DNA of 64,000 bases from a gamma proteobacterium symbiont of Ctena orbiculata. Its GTDB lineage: Bacteria; Pseudomonadota; Gammaproteobacteria; Chromatiales; Chromatiaceae. The stretch is taken from positions 25,842 to 89,841 of the forward strand of contig QBVD01000063.1 of NCBI GenBank assembly GCA_003058525.1, given 5' to 3'. The notes beneath the pieces were generated by a model. That model saw nothing but the letters and a program-made list of their open reading frames with translations. It was not told where the DNA came from and made no database searches. The first letter of the stretch is position 1, and each line of letters begins with the position of its first letter. This document shows, piece after piece, positions 23,837-31,738 of this stretch. The position numbers and the translations under genes are program-made.

Positions 23837-26362
23837 TTATGCCTTGGCTACCCTGACGACGGTATCCATCCACCGCTGTGTGCCGCTGATAGGATCTGAT
23901 GAGTTGGGGATGATGGTATTGGGATGAGTACCATGCTTTTTCCACCATATATTCTTCACATCCGGATCAGCCGCGGCGCCTCCCGGTGTGGGAGAACGCT
24001 TGCCCGAACCATAGACCCCCGAGTGCTTGCGACCCAGGTGATGGGATATGGCGATCACACCCGGAATGATGCCTTCGGTAACATAGGCTGTGGTGGTGAT
24101 CTCACCCAGGCTGTTATAGACCCTGATCTTGTCTCCATTCTTAATACCGCGTGCTTCAGCCGTCTTGGTATTGATCCAGCCGGGATTGTCGTGCTTGATC
24201 TCGGTGAGCCACTTGCAGTGCGCGGTCCTTGAATGGGTATGTACCGCCACCTTGTAGGTGGTGAGATTCAGCTCATCATCCGCCATCTTCTGGTGTTCGG
24301 GAATCGGCGTATAGGATGGGAATGCCGGAAAACCCTTGTTGGCGAAATTATCTGAATAGAAGTCCAGATAACCTGCCTTGACGAACTTGGTATTGGGTGG
24401 ATAGGCCAGGTAAGCCGTGCCATCGATATTTTGCGCGACATAGGCCTTTTTAGCGCCTTTCGTACCCAGATACCCTTGACGCTTGGCTTCGGCTTCACTG
24501 CCGACACCTGCCTTTTTCCAGTTCCAGTAGACACCGGTCTTCTCATCGAGAATCACGCCATCGCCGGACACGTCCACCTTGGCCTCATAGAAGCCGTAGT
24601 TGGGTTTGGCCTTCGGATCGTGCCATACGCCTTGCTTCTTCATATACTCGAAGCCTCCGGCTTCCCGCACACCGGGTGTCATCTCACAGGACTGACGTAC
24701 GAAGTCTTCCTTGCTTGAGTATGCCAGTTCAAAGCCCATGCGCTTGGCCAGCTCAGGCCAGACATCGCCCTGGCAACGTGATTCTCCCAGGGGTTTAACC
24801 AACGGCTGCCGGATATAGAACTCGGCGATCTGGTTTGCCGACACCATGTCCTCCCAGTCCCAGCGCTCCAGGTATGTGACGTCGGGTAGGATCAAGTCTG
24901 CATACTGAGATGATTCGTCATAGACGATGGTTGTTGAAATAAGGAAGGGGATAATACTTTCATCCCGCATAATCGACTGCAGTTCCTTGTTGTCGCCATT
25001 GATGAATCCCGGGTTGTAGCAACTCCACCAGTAGACCTTCGGTCGACCCGCCTGGCCATCCTTGATCATCGGTAGCACCTGGTGGCTTACATGGTGAGTC
25101 GGGTAGGCCGCTTCACCCGGAAACCCGTCCTTGACGTGGAGCGTTTTGTGGACCTTCGCCTTGGGGGAGGAGGGATGTTTCCAGCCTGCTCCAACACCCA
25201 TGACACGTCCACCCGGACGATCGAGATTGTTGGTGATCGCTGACAACAGCATTGCCGCCCGCTCCTGATCCGCGCCGTGATAGTGCATTACGGTTCCACG
25301 GTAGGTGACCAGGCAGGCTGATTTGGCTTTTGCGAACCCGCGAGCGATTTTGCGTATGGTATCGGCTGGCACACCACTCTGTTTCTCTGCAAACTCGGGG
25401 GTATACTTAGCGACATTTTTCTTCACCGCTGCAATCTTCTCATCGACAGTCGCTTTGTAGTTTTCGCTGACACGCATGAATTTGAAGTGATCCTTCCTGT
25501 AGAGTTTCTCGTTCATGATGACATTACACATGGCCAGCATCACCAGTCCATCATGTCCCACTTTGATCGGTACCCACTGATCGGCCTTGGCCGCTGTGTT
25601 TGTCAGGCGCACGTCAAATACATATAAGGGTACGCCACGATCAACCTTGGCCCGGATCAGTCTCTGGGCAGTCGGAATATGGTTGGTATGGGTCTCAAAC
25701 TGATTACTGCCGAAAATCACTACGTAATCGGTGTTGTCATAATCCCAGTTGTCATACATGCCACCCCACAGACTCTCCTGTCCTACCCATTTTGCCGCCT
25801 CACAGACAGAGGTGTGATTACCGATGGTGCCAGTGCCGTAGGCCTGCATGAAGTCGTACATGGTGGCAGCCTGGGACGCCTTGTGTCTGCCGTACTGATA
25901 CATGAACAGCTCAGGGGTACCCGCATCGCGCAGGGGTTTCAGCTTGGATACGATCAGGTCAAGGGCCTCATCCCAGGAAATACGCTTCCATTTGTGCTCG
26001 CCACGTTTGCCTGCGCGTTTCATCGGGTGCAGGATCCGGTCGGGGAAGTAGACCTGGTTGATGCCCGCCTGTCCCTTGGCGCAGAGTTTGCCGAGTGTAC
26101 GGATGGAATCGGGATGTCCTTCGAGCTTTACCAGGCGTCCATCTTCTACATAACCGATCATGGAGTCTCGGGTTACACACTGCCAGCAGGCCGTGGGAAT
26201 TGCCTGTCTCTCCTTACCTGTTGTGGGTGAAAAATCCTTGCCGCCCGCCTGCAGTTTAAGCGATCCGGCAAATGCACTCTGACTGCAGCCCAATCCGGCT
26301 GCCAATGCGCAACCGCTGCCGGCGGTCAGTTTCATGAAATCACGACGATTTAACTTTTTCAT
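23837..26362 (-). CDS. Tat-exported molybdopterin oxidoreductase, catalytic subunit (DMSO reductase family)
   Basis: An 841-aa periplasmic enzyme. A Tat signal, N-R-R-D-F-M-K-L, starts the protein. The Fe-S region reads A-C-W-Q-C-V-T-R-D-S, with L-C-A-K-G about 30 residues later. Compared with the family C-x2-C-x3-C pattern the third Cys is Asp, so the cluster may be non-standard or absent. The likely Mo ligand is the Cys in H-T-S-V-C-E-A-A (about residue 190). The MGD-binding C-terminus has H-T-H-S-R-T-A-H. The layout places it near the PsrA/PhsA/ArrA/ArxA group; the arsenate (R-G-R-Y) and ArxA-type motifs are not seen at Y-R-G-T-V-M-H-Y-H-G. Substrate unknown. Confidence 0.92.
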   Translation of the reverse strand: MKKLNRRDFMKLTAGSGCALAAGLGCSQSAFAGSLKLQAGGKDFSPTTGKERQAIPTACWQCVTRDSMIGYVEDGRLVKLEGHPDSIRTLGKLCAKGQAGINQVYFPDRILHPMKRAGKRGEHKWKRISWDEALDLIVSKLKPLRDAGTPELFMYQYGRHKASQAATMYDFMQAYGTGTIGNHTSVCEAAKWVGQESLWGGMYDNWDYDNTDYVVIFGSNQFETHTNHIPTAQRLIRAKVDRGVPLYVFDVRLTNTAAKADQWVPIKVGHDGLVMLAMCNVIMNEKLYRKDHFKFMRVSENYKATVDEKIAAVKKNVAKYTPEFAEKQSGVPADTIRKIARGFAKAKSACLVTYRGTVMHYHGADQERAAMLLSAITNNLDRPGGRVMGVGAGWKHPSSPKAKVHKTLHVKDGFPGEAAYPTHHVSHQVLPMIKDGQAGRPKVYWWSCYNPGFINGDNKELQSIMRDESIIPFLISTTIVYDESSQYADLILPDVTYLERWDWEDMVSANQIAEFYIRQPLVKPLGESRCQGDVWPELAKRMGFELAYSSKEDFVRQSCEMTPGVREAGGFEYMKKQGVWHDPKAKPNYGFYEAKVDVSGDGVILDEKTGVYWNWKKAGVGSEAEAKRQGYLGTKGAKKAYVAQNIDGTAYLAYPPNTKFVKAGYLDFYSDNFANKGFPAFPSYTPIPEHQKMADDELNLTTYKVAVHTHSRTAHCKWLTEIKHDNPGWINTKTAEARGIKNGDKIRVYNSLGEITTTAYVTEGIIPGVIAISHHLGRKHSGVYGSGKRSPTPGGAAADPDVKNIWWKKHGTHPNTIIPNSSDPISGTQRWMDTVVRVAKA

Positions 26363-26395
26363 ATCAATTCCTCTCTTAATACAGGCTCTCAGGGT

Positions 26396-27247
26396 CTATG
26401 GAATCTGGTCCACAAAGTGGTCCAGTTTGCCCTTCTTTCGCTGTGTATAGAGGGTTTTCAACATGTTGTCGGGATCGATGTAGAACACATGAGGAATGGT
26501 TCCCTCTTCCGGAAGCAGCACGTTGTCAGCCTTGGCCAGGTTGTGCTCTTTTACAAGCTTGGAGACTTCACTGTTCGGGTCGTTGAGGTCACCGAAAATT
26601 CGTGCACGTCCCTGGCAAGTGTTGACACAGGATGGCTCGACCCCGTTATCGACACGATGAGCACACATATCGCATTTGTCCGCAGCCTGCTTTGTAGGAT
26701 CAGCACCCGCTTTGACAAAGGGATCAAATGAACGGACGCCGTAAGGGCAGGCATCGATACACTTGCCGCAGCCGATACATTTTTCTTTGTCTATCAGGAT
26801 CAAGCCATCAGGACGTTTATAGGTCGCACCCGTGCGATAACGTATGGTTTTGCCATCAGCCGTCTTGAACTTGGCCCGTTTGCCTGGAAATTCCGGACAG
26901 GCTTTGACACAAGGTGGAACACCATCTTTCTCATTGCCCTCGCAGTGATTGCACATCAGGGGCAGGAATTCCTTCTTGGTATTTGGAAATGTACCCATGG
27001 TTTTCTCTTGGACGACAGCCCGGAAACGGCCCAAAGAGACGTCGTTTTCAGATTTGCAGGCCACGGTACAGGCCCTGCAACCTATGCAGCGCCTGAGGTC
27101 CATCACCATCGCCCAACGGGGTGCTTTTGATTGAGCCGCTTCAAGACTCACCTTCGGTGTCGCCAATGTCGCAGCGCCTATCGCGGCTGTGCCTACACCA
27201 CTTAGAAATTTGCGACGGTTGACGTCTGGTGTTTTGTTGTCACTCAT
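26396..27247 (-). CDS. Four-cluster 4Fe-4S subunit with Tat signal
   Basis: The electron-transfer beta subunit for the neighbouring molybdoenzyme. A twin-arginine signal (N-R-R-K-F-L-S-G-V-G) is present, unusual for beta subunits that ride piggyback but known in periplasmic DmsB/PsrB-like proteins. Four Cys groups follow: C-I-G-C-R-A-C-T-V-A-C, C-N-H-C-E-G with C-V-K-A-C-P, C-I-G-C-G-K-C-I-D-A-C-P, and C-D-M-C-A-H-R with C-V-N-T-C. The ATG at 27247 has AGGAG eight bases upstream and overlaps the cytochrome stop by 8 bases. Confidence 0.94.
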   Translation of the reverse strand: MSDNKTPDVNRRKFLSGVGTAAIGAATLATPKVSLEAAQSKAPRWAMVMDLRRCIGCRACTVACKSENDVSLGRFRAVVQEKTMGTFPNTKKEFLPLMCNHCEGNEKDGVPPCVKACPEFPGKRAKFKTADGKTIRYRTGATYKRPDGLILIDKEKCIGCGKCIDACPYGVRSFDPFVKAGADPTKQAADKCDMCAHRVDNGVEPSCVNTCQGRARIFGDLNDPNSEVSKLVKEHNLAKADNVLLPEEGTIPHVFYIDPDNMLKTLYTQRKKGKLDHFVDQIP

Positions 27248-28829
27248 ATCGTATTCTCCTACGCATCTCCTCACCCTCCGCTACAGTTGATTGTGTGGTT
27301 TTTGCAAGATCATCACTACTTCTCGTCTCTTCCAATAGCTCAATGGTGTCTTCAAAATTGCCGAATGCACCGTCGAGAATGTTTACTGCGTACTTTTTGT
27401 TATGTACGCCGTTTCCAACGCGTACAATATTGAGAAGCTCACTTCCCTTGGCTAGCATTTCCTCTGCTTGGGTCAAACTCTCATTGTCCAATCTATCCTT
27501 CAGTTCGGCGAAGAGATCTCTGGCTTCCTTCTCAACCTCTTCCACGTCCGCTACTTCAGTTGTGAGTAATTCCTTCCAGTCACTGAGCATTTTTCTGTGC
27601 TGTTCGGTATGGCAGGCAGCACAGGTATCGCCTGATGCAGTTCTCACATCATGCCCTTTACTCAGCGTCTTCTTGAGATGACAGCCCATACAGTTTGTGT
27701 TGACTTCATACATAAGATGCGGGTCACCCGAGATGTCCTCATCAACAGGAGAGCCTGAAAGTAATAACCTTTGATACTTATGCTGGTCGACATGACAGAG
27801 CTGACAATCATTGCGTACGAAATCAAGATGGTCAGTTCTGTTCTTATGTTCGATCACGCTGTGACAATCGAAGCAGTCAGCCTTGTTCGGCACATGCTTG
27901 CCATGCATGAGTTCGCGGTCGCCTGCGGTTGCCAGTAACGTCTGACTTCTGTTATGGCAGGTAAGACAGCCGTTCGAGACGACATTTCCGGTATCAATCG
28001 CTCCCTCCCCGCTCACCATTTCGAAGTGGCAACTCTCACACGCAACGCCTGATTCCTGTATTGTCTGATGGGTGATCGGTTTTTTGGTACTGGCGGGGTC
28101 GCCTGCCTGTAACTGGCTTTGAAGCGATTTTGTCGGGATCGTGTGGCAGATATCACAACGGGAGACCCCTTGATTGAAATCGATGGCCGGTTTGTTGACA
28201 AAAGTGATTTTCTTAATGTCCCCATTGGCCATCTCCGCTTTGTCAAGTGTGGGTTTGTCCAGTTTAAGGTGACAAAGGAAACAGATATCTTCAGGCACCT
28301 CGAAGTGCTTTTTCTCCGTTGTCTTGAAATGGCATGTATCGCAGGTGATTTGGTGGCCGTCGAGAGCCTTATCACTAAAGTGAACCTGGTGTTTGAAACG
28401 GACCCGGTCAGTAAACTGTATCTCCACCAGTGACAGTTTTTCACGGTTGTGACAGCCGGACTGTAAACATGCGCCATCCTTGATCACAGGGCGGATGGGT
28501 AGGGGAGCATCCCGGTCATAAAGGTAGGCTGCAAGGTGGCGTAATCCTTCGTACTTGGCCTTCATGGAATGCTTCTCGCCTGGTAAAAAGTGGCAATCGA
28601 CACACTCCGCTTGCATGCCGTCCGGATTATTGCTCTTGTAGTGATAGTTTGACTTCCAGGCTTCGTACTGTTCTGTCATGGTGTGGCAGCTGCCCCCACA
28701 AAAAGACGACTGCGATGTGTAATACTCAAAACCGCCCCAGGCTGTTAAGAGAAACAGAACTGTTCCCGTGAAGATCAGTACCATCAGTCGCCAGGTAACT
28801 CTTAATTCAATTCCAGCGCCACTATTCAT
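27240..28829 (-). CDS. Membrane-anchored 12-haem c-type cytochrome with NapC-like N-terminus
   Basis: Opens the operon. One N-terminal membrane helix (about 13-32) anchors a periplasmic domain. I count twelve haem motifs in 529 aa: ten standard CxxCH (CVDCH, CDTCH, CFLCH, CDICH, CESCH, CLTCH, CFDCH, CQLCH, CMGCH, CAACH), plus CGGSCH (CX3CH, in the position of NapC haem 1, followed by T-M) and CLQSGCH (CX4CH). The last 120 residues have no haem and are helical and acidic. No NrfD-type quinol subunit is coded nearby, so this protein probably passes quinol-pool electrons to or from the Fe-S subunit. The 8-base overlap with the next gene indicates coupling. Confidence 0.92.
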   Translation of the reverse strand: MNSGAGIELRVTWRLMVLIFTGTVLFLLTAWGGFEYYTSQSSFCGGSCHTMTEQYEAWKSNYHYKSNNPDGMQAECVDCHFLPGEKHSMKAKYEGLRHLAAYLYDRDAPLPIRPVIKDGACLQSGCHNREKLSLVEIQFTDRVRFKHQVHFSDKALDGHQITCDTCHFKTTEKKHFEVPEDICFLCHLKLDKPTLDKAEMANGDIKKITFVNKPAIDFNQGVSRCDICHTIPTKSLQSQLQAGDPASTKKPITHQTIQESGVACESCHFEMVSGEGAIDTGNVVSNGCLTCHNRSQTLLATAGDRELMHGKHVPNKADCFDCHSVIEHKNRTDHLDFVRNDCQLCHVDQHKYQRLLLSGSPVDEDISGDPHLMYEVNTNCMGCHLKKTLSKGHDVRTASGDTCAACHTEQHRKMLSDWKELLTTEVADVEEVEKEARDLFAELKDRLDNESLTQAEEMLAKGSELLNIVRVGNGVHNKKYAVNILDGAFGNFEDTIELLEETRSSDDLAKTTQSTVAEGEEMRRRIRYE

Positions 28830-28898
28830 TGCCTTTGTTTTCCCCCAGTCGGGCAGACTGTGTTCACTCGGCTTTGCGTTTATATGTCTCAGGACATC

Positions 28899-28914
28899 AG
28901 CAAGAGTCGTTCCA
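28899..28914 (-). promoter_or_regulatory. Sigma-54 (RpoN) promoter of the respiratory operon
   Basis: On the minus strand the sequence is TGGAACG-N4-TTGCT, one base from the consensus TGGCACG-N4-TTGCW, with correct GG/GC spacing. It points at the 12-haem cytochrome gene; the start site would be about 60 bases before the ATG. A sigma-54 activator is coded 2.8 kb away in the divergent operon. Confidence 0.85.
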
Positions 28915-28977
28915 GGTTATTATCTGTTTGAAAAAAAGAGAAAAATATAAAGGTGAATAATTATTGATCCGGATTTT

Positions 28978-29087
28978 GTTACCTGTTGGTTACTTTTCGC
29001 TGAATTGCGTAACCATTGTGGTTTGTTCTTTAATTACATGCTGTTAGCAAAACAGCGCCTCACAGTATGTTACCGATAAGTAACATA
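28978..29087. promoter_or_regulatory. Phased GTTAC/GTAAC array, probable activator binding sites
   Basis: The strongest site is a perfect dyad, TATGTTAC-N6-GTAACATA (29066-29087). Further half-sites are GTTAC at 28978 and 28989 and GTAAC at 29009. Starts are 11, 20 and 11 bases apart within the groups, close to whole helical turns. They lie about 65-170 bases upstream of the -24 element, the usual distance for sigma-54 enhancer sites. Confidence 0.6.
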
Positions 29088-29377
29088 TCGAGATGTGGAG
29101 AGGCGCTCCGGAAAAGGCCTCTTCACTGTTCCTGAAAAAGCGCGTACAAACAGCTGGTCTGGATGCGGACAGTGGACGTATGCAACTAAAAAACAACAAC
29201 TTCCTGATTAAATAATGGATTCTGCTATCCTTGCAGAATAGCAATTATAAAAGTATGGGAAAGCGTAGCCGTTGACGATCTTTGTTCTCTGCAGGGAGCG
29301 TATGACGTTTGTCGTAATGCAGCTACCGTGACATAACTTAGCAGTATCCTGAGTAGTTGTTTTAGTGAGGATCCCAA

Positions 29378-30247
29378 GTGCGATTGACCTTTTTAATATT
29401 TCTTTTCTGGATTACTCCAATTTATGCAGTTGATACGGAAGCACCTATCCGTTTTGGTTTAACGGCTGTTGTGCCCACTGAAAATCTAAGATTTCTGGAT
29501 CAATGGAGTCAATACCTGGAGCAAAAAACAGGTCGCAAGGTCGAGTTTGTGCAGAGAAAATCTTATCGGGAAGTAATGGATCTGTTGGGCACGGGTGTTA
29601 TCGATTTCGCTTGGATCTGCGGTTATCCCTACATCCAGGCAAGAGAACCTGAATCACTTCAGCTCCTGACAGTGCCTATTTACCGGGGAGCACCACGTTA
29701 TCACTCTTATATAATTGTCCACCATAACAGTCCCTATAAACGCTTTAGCGACCTGAGAGGGAAGAGTTTTGCCTTCTCTGATCCTGATTCGAATTCAGGT
29801 TTCCTCTATCCACTGGCCTTGATTGCAAAAAAAGGTGAGAAGCCTGAGTCTTTTTTCCGTCAGACATTCTTTACCTTCAATCACGCTGAGACGGTACAAG
29901 CCGTTTCCGAGCAGGTTGCAGATGCTGGAGCCGTCGACTCGTATATATGGGAGTACATTGCCGTCTTCAAGCCGGATATTACTGAAAAAACCCGAATAAT
30001 AAAGAAATCGCCAAGCTTTGGTTTTCCACCTGTTGTTTACCGTTTAGGTGTAGATAGCGACATAGTAAAACAAATGAAACATACACTTGAAAATATGAAT
30101 CAGGATTTAACCGGACAGGAACTGCTCGGCCGGCTCAAACTGGATGGCTTCGGTGATTATTCCGATTCGTTGTTCAACGAAATCCGCGCTTTGGAAAATA
30201 CAGTTCAAAGCGTCGACCCCAGGTATTCCGTGGTACAAACAGATTAA
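29378..30247 (+). CDS. PhnD-like periplasmic binding protein, probable ligand sensor
   Basis: A 289-aa secreted protein of the phosphate/phosphonate/oxyanion-binding class. A signal peptide (about 1-17) is followed by F-G-L-T-A-V-V-P-T-E, a first lobe ending F-A-W-I-C-G-Y-P-Y, and a second lobe with L-R-G-K-S-F-A-F-S-D-P and A-V-D-S-Y-I-W-E. It is not next to ABC transporter genes but to a histidine kinase and response regulator, like AioX, ArxX and TtrS sensors for oxyanions. The Cys in W-I-C-G-Y is a candidate ligand residue. The start is GTG with GAGG nine bases upstream. Confidence 0.9.
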   Translation: MRLTFLIFLFWITPIYAVDTEAPIRFGLTAVVPTENLRFLDQWSQYLEQKTGRKVEFVQRKSYREVMDLLGTGVIDFAWICGYPYIQAREPESLQLLTVPIYRGAPRYHSYIIVHHNSPYKRFSDLRGKSFAFSDPDSNSGFLYPLALIAKKGEKPESFFRQTFFTFNHAETVQAVSEQVADAGAVDSYIWEYIAVFKPDITEKTRIIKKSPSFGFPPVVYRLGVDSDIVKQMKHTLENMNQDLTGQELLGRLKLDGFGDYSDSLFNEIRALENTVQSVDPRYSVVQTD

Positions 30248-30262
30248 TTATTCAGTATACAA

Positions 30263-31738
30263 ATGCCCATGATTAATCCGAAATCCTGGCCATTGGCGAT
30301 AAAGTTGTCCCTTACCATAACGGCCGTTGTTACATGCGTCGGATTCCTGATCGGAGTACTCATGGTTGTCCAGGACTGGAAACGATTTCAAAATGATCTG
30401 GGTGAAAAAGCACTGCTGCTATCTGAATCCATTTCAATCACTGCGCCAAAGGCGATGCTGCGAAAGGACTACTGGTCTCTTTACCTCAGTCTCAAGAATA
30501 TGGCATCCAAGGGACCTGGGGCCAGAAGCGAACACGAAATCACAGATGCGATGATATTGGATGCTGAAGGTATGGTTCAGGCCCATCTTCATCCCGCGAG
30601 GCATCCGATAGGTCTTGTCTTTTCACCGGATAGTGAAACTGAGAAAGCTATAACCAGCCAGGCGATGGCCGCAAGAACACCGACCGTGTTGAGCAGCGGC
30701 GGTTTTTCCAAAGATGGTTTTCAGGAGGGGGTCGTACCGCTGTTTTCAGATCAAAAATACCTTGGTGTGGTTCGGGTTCGTCTCTCTGTCGCCAGCCTGT
30801 TCGAAAAGGCGAAATCGACAGCCGTTATCGTTCTTCTGTCGATATTGCTCTTCGTCTTCATCGGCAGCCTGCTGGGTACCATAGTATCCAGGCGGGTTGT
30901 CGGGCCTCTGACCGCCATCACTCACGGACTTGAGGCGGTAGGACGAGGAGAGATGACCGACTTTTCGCCAATACCGGTGAAAGAGGGAGATGAAATAGGA
31001 AGGCTTAGTGTGACCTTCAATCAGATCATGTCTGAACTGGCGGAAAAAAAGATGCTCGAGGAGGAGATCGCAATGAGCGAGAAACTGGTTGCCTTGGGAA
31101 GAATTACTGCGGGTGTGGCGCATGAGGTGAATAATCCACTTGCAGGGCTTTTAAACTGCATAGATACACTGCGTCAGCATCCAAACGACAAGGAGTTGAT
31201 CGATCGTTACCTGCCGGTTATTGACCAGGGACTGCATCGGATTAAAGATATTGTTCATAACCTTCTCGTTGGACTTAGGAACGAGGAGAGTGATGAAATG
31301 ATAAACATCCAACAGGTCGACAAGCTTCATGATTTGATCCTGGCGGAAATAGGTGAAAGAGATATCAAAATATTCTGGAACAATACAACAGACAGAGATA
31401 CCTGTATTCCAGGAAAGACCGAACAGATAATCTGTAATTTGCTGAAAAACGCCGTTGAAATCATTCCCGAAAACGGAACCATTGATTTCAACATGCATCA
31501 AGAGGGAAGTCTTCTCGTCATCAAAGTCAGTGATAATGGCCCTGGAGTTGCCTCAAATATACGAAACCAACTGTTCGACCCTTTCTTTACAACCAAACCC
31601 AACGGCACCGGATTGGGACTGTGGGTTGTCTACCGTCTGGTTCAGAATATGCAAGGTATCATCGAGGTTGAGAGCGAGTTGGGAAAAGGTACGACTTTCC
31701 TCATCGAACTACCCGTAATCAGAAGGCAGGCAGCCTGA
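30263..31738 (+). CDS. Membrane sensor histidine kinase
   Basis: The 491-aa partner of the PhnD-like sensor. The order is: first membrane helix (about 11-31), periplasmic domain (about 35-190), second helix (about 193-210), HAMP (V-V-G-P-L-T-A-I-T-H-G-L), a HisKA domain with V-A-H-E-V-N-N-P-L, and an ATPase domain with D-N-G-P-G-V and G-T-G-L-G-L-W-V-V. Kinase boxes are intact. The stop shares one base with the following response regulator (TGATG), so the two are made together. Confidence 0.94.
   Translation: MPMINPKSWPLAIKLSLTITAVVTCVGFLIGVLMVVQDWKRFQNDLGEKALLLSESISITAPKAMLRKDYWSLYLSLKNMASKGPGARSEHEITDAMILDAEGMVQAHLHPARHPIGLVFSPDSETEKAITSQAMAARTPTVLSSGGFSKDGFQEGVVPLFSDQKYLGVVRVRLSVASLFEKAKSTAVIVLLSILLFVFIGSLLGTIVSRRVVGPLTAITHGLEAVGRGEMTDFSPIPVKEGDEIGRLSVTFNQIMSELAEKKMLEEEIAMSEKLVALGRITAGVAHEVNNPLAGLLNCIDTLRQHPNDKELIDRYLPVIDQGLHRIKDIVHNLLVGLRNEESDEMINIQQVDKLHDLILAEIGERDIKIFWNNTTDRDTCIPGKTEQIICNLLKNAVEIIPENGTIDFNMHQEGSLLVIKVSDNGPGVASNIRNQLFDPFFTTKPNGTGLGLWVVYRLVQNMQGIIEVESELGKGTTFLIELPVIRRQAA

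Larger units (their letters stand above)
28830..29377. promoter_or_regulatory. Divergent control region between respiratory and regulatory operons
   Basis: These 548 bases separate the cytochrome gene (minus) from the sensor gene (plus) and hold the sigma-54 promoter and GTTAC array listed separately. The segment between them (28926-28980) is AT-rich, suited to bending between activator and promoter. No gene is supported. Confidence 0.7.

Noticed and set aside
23837..26362. Calling the molybdoenzyme an arsenate reductase or arsenite oxidase (ArrA/ArxA)
   Set aside because: Regulator layout suggests it, but the R-G-R-Y motif is absent, the region reads Y-R-G-T-V-M-H-Y-H-G, and the Fe-S motif is different. 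Substrate left open.
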